From Chromatocurvus sp046260765 (GTDB lineage Bacteria > Pseudomonadota > Gammaproteobacteria > Pseudomonadales > Halieaceae), in assembly GCA_046260765.1 (NCBI GenBank), contig JBHEOO010000009.1, positions 1-64,000 of the forward strand: 64,000 nt of DNA, in the 5' to 3' direction. Both the position numbers and the translations under genes were made by a program. The notes beneath the pieces were generated by a model that worked only from the letters and a program-made list of their open reading frames with translations, had not been told where the DNA came from and ran no database searches. Below are positions 58,754 through 64,000 of this stretch, piece by piece (position 1 is the first letter of the stretch; each line of letters begins with the position of its first letter).

Positions 58754-59419
58754 TCAGGCCTGTGGAACCGCCAGTCCGGCCGGGCAGGCGACGCCGGTTC
58801 CGCCCAGTCCGCAGTAGCCGCCAGGATTTTTCGACAGGTATTGCTGGTGGTAATCCTCGGCATAGAAAAACGGGCCTGCCGGCGCGATTTCGGTGGTAAT
58901 TCCGCCGTATCCCGCAGCACTCAGGGAGGCCTGAAATGCCTCCCGGGCGGCCTCGGCCTCCGCCTGCTGCTGGTCATTCATGGTGTAGATGGCCGAGCGA
59001 TACTGCGTGCCCAGATCATTGCCCTGGCGCATGCCCTGGGTCGGATCATGGCCTTCCCAGAAACTGCGCAGCAGCTCGGCGTAGCTGATTTTTGCCGGAT
59101 CGAACACCACGAGTACCGCCTCGGTGTGTCCGGTCTTGCCCGAGCACACCTCCCTGTAGGTGGGATTCGGCGTGTAACCACCGGCGTAACCCGCTGCCGT
59201 GGTGTAAACGCCGGGCAACTTCCAGAACAGACGCTCCACGCCCCAGAAGCAGCCCATGCCAAACACCGCCTGCTGCAGCTCCGGTGCAAACGGCCCGGCG
59301 AGCGGCGTGCCGAGAACGTCGTGGTGCTGCGGGACCTGCATGGCCTCGCTTCGGCCCGGCAGCGCATCGTCCGGACCCGGTATCGCGTGCTTGCGCCGCA
59401 ATTCAAACAGTTTCGACAT
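58754..59419 (-). CDS. msrA: Peptide methionine sulfoxide reductase MsrA
   Basis: The enzyme reduces methionine-S-sulfoxide in proteins; it has 221 residues. The catalytic Cys is in FGMGCFWGVERLFW; GYAGGYTPNPTYREVCSGKT and EGHDPTQGMRQGNDLGTQYR are the substrate-pocket blocks. A resolving Cys is near the end (GGYCGLGGTGVACP). ATG 59419 has GGAG nine bases upstream; in-frame ATGs at 59437 and 59473 are less likely. No signal peptide, so it is cytoplasmic. It converges on rsmE. Confidence 0.96.
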   Translation of the reverse strand: MSKLFELRRKHAIPGPDDALPGRSEAMQVPQHHDVLGTPLAGPFAPELQQAVFGMGCFWGVERLFWKLPGVYTTAAGYAGGYTPNPTYREVCSGKTGHTEAVLVVFDPAKISYAELLRSFWEGHDPTQGMRQGNDLGTQYRSAIYTMNDQQQAEAEAAREAFQASLSAAGYGGITTEIAPAGPFFYAEDYHQQYLSKNPGGYCGLGGTGVACPAGLAVPQA

Positions 59420-59511
59420 GCTGGGTAACTCCATCATCCAAAAGCCACAAGGGTGAAGGTCTTTCACCTGCATTGTAATACGGCTGGAGGCAGGAAACAG
59501 GCCTGTGGCGG

Positions 59512-59538
59512 TTGGTACGGCCTCGGCTTCACTATACT
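59512..59538 (+). promoter_or_regulatory. Possible promoter of the VWA/J-domain cluster
   Basis: TTGGTA (59512-59517) and TATACT (59533-59538) are 15 bp apart, a short but usable spacing, in the gap between divergent msrA and the VWA gene. Transcription would start near 59545. Confidence 0.4.
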
Positions 59539-59586
59539 ATTCCATCTCTTATGCACTACCCGGAACACAGCCGGTATCCGCTCAAC

Positions 59587-60273
59587 ATGGCAAAACCACC
59601 CAGCAAGAATCACCAGACCGGAGACGTCGCCCGCTTCCTGCAGAAGCAGCGCGCCATCCGCCAGTTCGTGGATCATAACCCGCGGCTCATGTTCGCTATT
59701 GACGCGACCGCCAGTCGCCAGCCGACCTGGGATATGGCCTGCCACCTTCAGGCCGAGATGTTCAGTGCCACCGCCCCGCTAGCCGCCCTCTCTGTGCAGC
59801 TGTGCTTCTACCGGGGCTTCCGCACCTTTCAGGCCTCCGGCTGGCTCAGTGACACTGCCACGCTGCGCGAACTGATGAGCCGGGTTCGCTGTGAAGCCGG
59901 GCAGACACAGCTGCAGCGCGTACTTCGCCACGGCCTCGACGAGCATTCCCGGGTGCCCGTGCGGGCACTGGTGTTCATCGGCGACGCCATTGAGGAACCC
60001 GTTGGCAGCCTGCTCGATCTGGCGGGCCAGTGCGGATTGCGCAAGCTGCCGCTGTTTCTTTTCCAGGAAGGGGCGAACGCGACAGTGCGGCAGACCCTGC
60101 AGCAGATGGCGTCCCTCAGCGGCGGCGCGCACTGTAGCTTTGACCACAGCAGCGCCAGAACACTGCAGGAGCTGCTCGGCGCCGTGGCGCGCTTTGCCGC
60201 CGGTGGACGCCGCGCGCTGCAGGACGATCGCTCGGGAGGTGCTAGACTGCTTCTCTCGCAAATGAAGGACTGA
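59587..60273 (+). CDS. VWA-domain protein, probably cytoplasmic
   Basis: This 228-residue protein (from ATG 59587; earlier in-frame starts at 59551 and 59512) carries a von Willebrand A-like domain. LMFAIDATASRQPTWDMAC contains the metal-site Asp-x-Thr-x-Ser, and VRALVFIGDAIEEP the later MIDAS Asp. There is no signal peptide or membrane helix. It ends 9 bp before the membrane J-domain gene, so they are likely one operon. VWA proteins often act with chaperone or AAA ATPases, but no such ATPase is beside it. Function unknown. Confidence 0.8.
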   Translation: MAKPPSKNHQTGDVARFLQKQRAIRQFVDHNPRLMFAIDATASRQPTWDMACHLQAEMFSATAPLAALSVQLCFYRGFRTFQASGWLSDTATLRELMSRVRCEAGQTQLQRVLRHGLDEHSRVPVRALVFIGDAIEEPVGSLLDLAGQCGLRKLPLFLFQEGANATVRQTLQQMASLSGGAHCSFDHSSARTLQELLGAVARFAAGGRRALQDDRSGGARLLLSQMKD

Positions 60274-60282
60274 GGAAGCCCG

Positions 60283-61005
60283 GTGCCAAAACTCGTACTG
60301 CTGCTGGCGGTCATTGCCGTTTTCTACATTCTGCTGAAGCGCGTGCAGGGCCTGCCGCCGCATTTGCGGCGCGCGGAAACCACCAAGATTGCCATCGGCG
60401 GCGCCGTGGTCGTGGTGGTCATTCTCACCATGATGGGCAAAATGCACTGGGTGGGCGCCGCCCTGACCGGTCTGCTGGTGATCATGCGCCAATCCCTTCC
60501 GCTGCTGCTGCGCTTTTTCCCGGTCTTGAACCAGTGGTGGCAACAGCGCGCGCAGGCCGGCAATGGCAAAAACTCCAAGGTCAGTACCCGCATCCTCGCG
60601 ATGTACCTGAACCACGAGAGCGGGACACTGTCCGGGGAGGTACTGCAGGGCCCCTATGCCCAGTGGCGCCTCGATGAAATGGATCGAGGTCAGCTTGACG
60701 ACCTGCGAAACTACTGCCTCCAGGAAGATCCGGAATCTGTACAGCTGCTTGACTCGTATCTGGAGCAGCGTTTTCCGGGCGCTGACACGGGCGGGAACAA
60801 CGCCGGTGCCGGCGATGTCAACAATGGTGCCATGAACCGGCGCGAGGCGATGCAGATTCTCGGCATCAACGACGATGCGTCCCGGGATGACATCGTTGCC
60901 GCCCATCGCAAACTGATGCAGAAATTGCACCCAGACCGCGGCGGCAGTGATTATCTGGCCGCAAAAATCAACGAGGCAAAGGATTTTCTGCTTGCACAAC
61001 GCTGA
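60283..61005 (+). CDS. Membrane-anchored J-domain protein
   Basis: This 240-residue protein has three hydrophobic segments in the first 85 residues, a middle region (KVSTRILAMYLNHESGTLSG to SYLEQRFPG) resembling DnaJ-associated DUFs, and a C-terminal J domain: MNRREAMQILGINDDASRDD, then LMQKLHPDRGGSDYLAAKIN, with the essential His-Pro-Asp. A C-terminal J domain on a membrane protein resembles TIM14/DjlA-like co-chaperones that recruit Hsp70 (DnaK) to the membrane. GTG at 60283 is the start. It lies between the VWA gene and an 82-residue unknown. Confidence 0.88.
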   Translation: MPKLVLLLAVIAVFYILLKRVQGLPPHLRRAETTKIAIGGAVVVVVILTMMGKMHWVGAALTGLLVIMRQSLPLLLRFFPVLNQWWQQRAQAGNGKNSKVSTRILAMYLNHESGTLSGEVLQGPYAQWRLDEMDRGQLDDLRNYCLQEDPESVQLLDSYLEQRFPGADTGGNNAGAGDVNNGAMNRREAMQILGINDDASRDDIVAAHRKLMQKLHPDRGGSDYLAAKINEAKDFLLAQR

Positions 61006-61017
61006 TCAGGAGACAGC

Positions 61018-61266
61018 ATGACAGAGGTTTTTGTTATCCGGGACCAGAACGGCTGTTACTGGGGCAAGTCGAAGGAGTGGCAGGACGGGCGCGATCCCAG
61101 GCAGCTGGCGCGCTACCGGCACCGCGACGAGGCGGTGAACACGCTGGTCGAGATCAGCGCCCGGGACATCGATCTGCGCGGCGAGATTATTTCTGCCGCC
61201 CTCAGTGAACGCGGCGAACCACAGGTTGCCCCCGGGCGCTTGAAGCTGGCAGACGAGACCCCATAA
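61018..61266 (+). CDS. Small conserved-looking protein, unknown function
   Basis: This 82-residue soluble protein starts MTEVFVIRDQNGCYWGKSKEW and has charged helices (DEAVNTLVEISARDIDLRGE). It begins 12 bp after the J-domain gene, with a good ribosome site (AGGAGA), so it is probably real and co-transcribed. I recognise no family. A role with the J-domain protein or HtpX is a guess from position. Confidence 0.65.
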   Translation: MTEVFVIRDQNGCYWGKSKEWQDGRDPRQLARYRHRDEAVNTLVEISARDIDLRGEIISAALSERGEPQVAPGRLKLADETP

Positions 61267-61300
61267 CACCGCTACCTAAACAATCAGGATTCCTATAGCC

Positions 61301-62191
61301 ATGCCCATGCGCATCGTGTTATTTCTTGCGACCAACCTTGCCGTATTGGTACTGGTCGGCACCATTTTCAACCTGCTCGGCTTTCAGGGCCTGCTGCAGG
61401 AGAATGGGGTCGATCTGAACCTGCAGGCGCTGCTGGTCTTCTGTGCCCTGTTCGGCTTCGGTGGCTCGTTCATCTCCCTGCTGATATCAAAGTGGATGGC
61501 GAAGCGCAGCACCGGCGCCTACGTCATTACACAGGCGCGTAACCGCGACGAGCAGTGGCTTCTCGATACCACGCGGGAACTGGCCGGAAAGGCCGGCATC
61601 GGCATGCCGGAAGTTGCCATTTTCCCATCGGAATCACCCAACGCCTTTGCCACCGGCTGGAACCGCAATGCGGCACTTGTCGCTGTGAGCGCCGGCATGC
61701 TGCGCCAGTTCCCCCGCGAGGAAGTCCGCGCAGTAATGGGCCATGAGATCGGCCACGTCGCCAACGGCGATATGGTGACGCTGACGCTGATTCAGGGCGT
61801 GGTGAACACCTTTGTCATGTTCTTCGCCCGTATCATCGGGCACACGGTTGACCGCGTGGTGTTCAAGACCGAGCGCGGCTACGGCATTGGCTATTTTATC
61901 GTGACCATCGTTGCTGAAATCGTCCTCGGCTTCCTCGCCAGCATGATCGTGTTCAAGTTCTCTCGCTGGCGGGAATTCCGTGCCGACGCCGCGGCAGCCA
62001 CACTCACCGACCGCGCCGCCATGATTGGTGCGCTGGACCGTCTGCGCCAGCAACAGCCGCAGCAGAAAGACCTGCCTGGGGAACTGACGGCATTCGGCAT
62101 CAGCGAGCAGCTCAAGCAGGGCCTTGGTCGGCTGTTCAGTTCTCATCCGCCACTGGAAGAGCGCATCCGCGCACTCAAGGGTAATCAATGA
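61301..62191 (+). CDS. htpX: Protease HtpX
   Basis: This inner-membrane zinc metalloprotease of 296 residues removes damaged membrane proteins. Two N-terminal helices (RIVLFLATNLAVLVLVGTIF) precede the zinc motif HEIGH in AVMGHEIGHVANGDM; two more helices follow, with the third ligand Glu in REFRADAAAATL. SSHPPLEERIRALKG is the typical end. E. coli htpX is under Cpx heat/envelope control; no Cpx box was recognised here. ATGA overlaps the next gene. Confidence 0.97.
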   Translation: MPMRIVLFLATNLAVLVLVGTIFNLLGFQGLLQENGVDLNLQALLVFCALFGFGGSFISLLISKWMAKRSTGAYVITQARNRDEQWLLDTTRELAGKAGIGMPEVAIFPSESPNAFATGWNRNAALVAVSAGMLRQFPREEVRAVMGHEIGHVANGDMVTLTLIQGVVNTFVMFFARIIGHTVDRVVFKTERGYGIGYFIVTIVAEIVLGFLASMIVFKFSRWREFRADAAAATLTDRAAMIGALDRLRQQQPQQKDLPGELTAFGISEQLKQGLGRLFSSHPPLEERIRALKGNQ

Positions 62192-62901
62192 ACGCTATTT
62201 CGCGCGCCATCCGCTGGCCAGGGTATCTGGCCGTCTCGCTGCTGCTGCTGATACCGATTGCCGTGCTCATGGTGCGTTCGGGCAACTGGCAACAGGGCCT
62301 GATCCTTTACGCGCTGGCCTGTGCCGTAAGCGCCGTGCTGCTGCTGTGGTTCATTGTGGCGCTGGTCCTGCCGAGATTTCGCGAACAGCGCGGCGCGGTG
62401 CTGGGTTTCGGCGCCGCTACCGTTCCCGGCGTCCTGCTTCTGGCCCTGGTACTGACGGGGCGAGACGTCCCGCCAATCCACGATATCACCACGGACGTGA
62501 CTGACCCGCCACGTTTCTCCAGGGTCGTGGTCGAAGCGCGCGGTGACACCTCAAATGCACTGGAGATCGATGGCGAGGTGATCGAGCAGCAGATAGCAGC
62601 TTACCCTGACCTCGACACGCTGGTATCAGAAACCTCCATCCGCGATACCTTTCAACGCAGCGAAAAGATCGCACGGGACCTCGGTTGGGAGATTATCAAC
62701 GCCGATCTCAATGGCGGCAGAATCGAGGCCGTCGACACCACCGCTATCATGGGCTTCAAGGACGATGTGGTGATTCGCGTGCGCAGCAACGCCGACGGCA
62801 CCATGGTGGATCTGCGCTCTGTGTCTCGCGTCGGCGAAAGCGATCTCGGCGCCAATGCCGATCGCATCCGGGCCTTCAGCGAAGCCTTCCGTCAGGGGTG
62901 A
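62188..62901 (+). CDS. DUF1499 family membrane protein
   Basis: This 237-residue protein has three N-terminal helices (about residues 12-30, 35-60, 70-90) and a periplasmic domain. DVTDPPRFSRVVVEARGD, LGWEIINADLNGGRIEAVDT and DDVVIRVRSNADGTMVDLRS are the DUF1499 marks. The start overlaps the htpX stop by 4 bp, so both are made together. DUF1499 proteins have no known activity. Coupling to HtpX suggests a membrane-related role. Confidence 0.88.
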   Translation: MNAISRAIRWPGYLAVSLLLLIPIAVLMVRSGNWQQGLILYALACAVSAVLLLWFIVALVLPRFREQRGAVLGFGAATVPGVLLLALVLTGRDVPPIHDITTDVTDPPRFSRVVVEARGDTSNALEIDGEVIEQQIAAYPDLDTLVSETSIRDTFQRSEKIARDLGWEIINADLNGGRIEAVDTTAIMGFKDDVVIRVRSNADGTMVDLRSVSRVGESDLGANADRIRAFSEAFRQG

Positions 62902-62906
62902 GTGCA

Positions 62907-64000
62907 ATGAACGATGTTCTGGTGACAGCTGGCCGCACTCTGGTGGCGGTAACGCTCTGTGTTTTTGCCGTTGCCTGCAGTGCCGACTCGGACAGGAGAA
63001 GCGCACCAGACAGTCGTTTAGACACACGCTCAGACAATCGCCCAGACAGTCTCCCAGACAGTCGCGCAGACAGTCTCCTGGCACAGGCTAACTACACCGA
63101 CTTCGCCACCGACGACGAAACCAACAGCATGCAGGTGTTCAGCACTGCCAGCCCGGCGGTGGTCAACGTCACCAGCTCCACCCTGCGGCGCAGCCTGTTC
63201 AACCTGAACGTGCAGGAAATACCGCGCGGTTCCGGCACCGGATTTGTGTGGAACAGCAGCGGACTGATCGTCACCAACTTCCACGTGATTGCCGGAGCCC
63301 AGAAGCTGACCGTCAGCCTGCAGGATCGCAGCGAGTACAGCGCCGAAGTGATCGGCGTGGCGCCGGAAAAAGATCTCGCGGTACTGCGTCTGCTCGACCC
63401 GCCCGAGGAACTGGTAACGCTGCCTCTGGGCGACTCCTCCGAGCTCGCGGTAGGCCGCAAGGTGCTGGCTATCGGCAATCCCTTCGGCCTGGACACGACC
63501 CTGACCACCGGCGTCGTGAGTGCACTCGGTCGGGAAATCCGCGCACCCAGCAATCGCCGCATCCGCGGCGTCATACAGACGGACGCGGCGATCAACCCGG
63601 GCAACTCCGGCGGACCGCTCCTCAATTCACTGGGTCAGCTGGTGGGCGTCAACACGGCCATCTACAGTCCCAGCGGCGCCAGTGCCGGCATCGGTTTTGC
63701 CATTCCCGTCAACACTGTGAAGGACGTGGTACCGCAGCTGATCAGCTACGGCCGAATGCTGCGTCCCATCATGGGCCTGGAGCTCGCCGGTGACGGCTGG
63801 ATACGCCGTTACGGTATCAAGGGCCTGCCGATCGTGCGCGTCTTCCCGGATCTGCCCGCCGATCGCTCTGGACTGAGTGGCGCTTTCCGCAATGCGCGGG
63901 GAGATATCGTTCTGGGCGACGTGATCATGGCCATCGACGGCCAGCCGATTCGCAGCAATGATGATTATCTGTCGATTCTGGAAAAGCGCAAGATCGGTCA
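62907..64000 (+). CDS. S1C serine protease lipoprotein (DegP/DegS-like), 3' end outside window
   Basis: This is a predicted periplasmic trypsin-like protease. The lipobox FAVAC gives a lipid-anchored cysteine near residue 23 (lipoprotein instead of the membrane helix of DegS or free DegP). A repetitive Asp/Ser/Arg linker encoded by a 12-bp repeat (about residues 34-57) leads to the protease domain. The triad is His in TNFHVIAG, Asp in EKDLAVL, and Ser in NPGNSGGPL. One PDZ domain begins near residue 290 and is cut by the window edge after 364 codons. It starts 5 bp after the DUF1499 gene. Confidence 0.92.
   Translation, partial: MNDVLVTAGRTLVAVTLCVFAVACSADSDRRSAPDSRLDTRSDNRPDSLPDSRADSLLAQANYTDFATDDETNSMQVFSTASPAVVNVTSSTLRRSLFNLNVQEIPRGSGTGFVWNSSGLIVTNFHVIAGAQKLTVSLQDRSEYSAEVIGVAPEKDLAVLRLLDPPEELVTLPLGDSSELAVGRKVLAIGNPFGLDTTLTTGVVSALGREIRAPSNRRIRGVIQTDAAINPGNSGGPLLNSLGQLVGVNTAIYSPSGASAGIGFAIPVNTVKDVVPQLISYGRMLRPIMGLELAGDGWIRRYGIKGLPIVRVFPDLPADRSGLSGAFRNARGDIVLGDVIMAIDGQPIRSNDDYLSILEKRKIG
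63007..63078 (+). repeat. In-frame 12-bp tandem repeat (six copies) in the protease linker
   Basis: Six copies of a 12-bp unit, close to CAGACAGTCTCC, lie in frame just behind the lipobox of the S1C protease. Each unit encodes about four residues of Asp-Ser-(Arg/Leu)-(Pro/Ala) type. Copies four to six differ only at their last bases. The unit is a multiple of three, so copy-number change would lengthen or shorten the tether without breaking the frame. Confidence 0.8.

Noticed and set aside
59779..60999. 406-residue open frame on the minus strand
   Set aside because: Antisense of the VWA and J-domain genes, both of which have clear domain motifs.
1..64000. tRNA or rRNA genes
   Set aside because: No cloverleaf with a T-loop GGTTCRANYCC context outside coding regions and no rRNA-like segments were found by eye; a tRNAscan run would be decisive.

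Overview
The window is a 64-kb piece of a G+C-rich gammaproteobacterial chromosome. The housekeeping order gyrA-serC-pheA-tyrA-aroA-cmk-rpsA-ihfB-lapA-pyrF and the block yciK/rluB-scpB-scpA-yciO-rnm/ispZ-yciI resemble Pseudomonas and its relatives. The many secreted peptidases (S9, M16, M20), the DUF2490 protein and the PdxJ subtype fit a marine, protein-degrading lineage such as the Halieaceae or a neighbour. That placement is inference. A run of ten Ns at 20654-20663 shows that this is a draft assembly. I found no tRNA, rRNA, CRISPR array, prophage or transposase.

Layout. 1-13.5 kb: a cut NTF2-like protein, a dipeptidyl-peptidase IV, a probable XRE/nucleotidyltransferase toxin-antitoxin pair, a methyltransferase with a signal peptide, helicase hrpB, pckA, and an M16 peptidase pair (one active, one degenerate partner). 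13.7-21.4 kb: an accessory, surface-oriented stretch with a Wzz/GumC-type polysaccharide co-polymerase, a HAD phosphatase, an M20 peptidase, an FG-GAP lipoprotein, a zinc-ribbon methyltransferase, a DUF2490 outer-membrane protein, an M20 amidohydrolase interrupted by the scaffold gap, and the remains of a beta-carbonic anhydrase. 21.4-28.3 kb: a diguanylate cyclase, an orphan CbiM-like permease, a CDF metal exporter, an aldo/keto reductase, small membrane proteins, a HIT protein and a DHH phosphoesterase.

26.1-44.0 kb is one long leftward run. It holds gyrA, the serine/aromatic amino-acid genes, cmk, rpsA, ihfB, lapA, pyrF, comEA, and then a three-gene O-antigen initiation module (4-reductase, WecA/WbpL-type transferase, WbpM-type 4,6-dehydratase). 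That module could by itself make UDP-QuiNAc or UDP-FucNAc and load it on undecaprenyl phosphate. 44.3-47.8 kb: mtaD-ubiG-mupP-yciK, rightward. 47.8-52.0 kb: rluB-scpB-scpA-yciO-rnm, leftward. 52.1-58.7 kb: ispZ, yciI, an SH3 membrane protein, a periplasmic cyclophilin coupled to pdxJ, rluA, a DUF2244 protein, rimO and rsmE. 58.8-64 kb: msrA, then a possible proteostasis cluster of VWA protein, membrane J-domain protein, small protein, htpX, DUF1499 protein and an S1C (DegP/DegS-like) lipoprotein protease cut by the window edge.

Most notable: the toxin-antitoxin pair with three operator-like repeats; tandem repeats after pckA and rsmE in which nearly every unit carries a stop codon; a 16-bp duplication that has moved the rimO start; a Bacteroidetes-type PdxJ; a collapsed carbonic anhydrase; and a 12-bp repeat that encodes the tether of the terminal protease.
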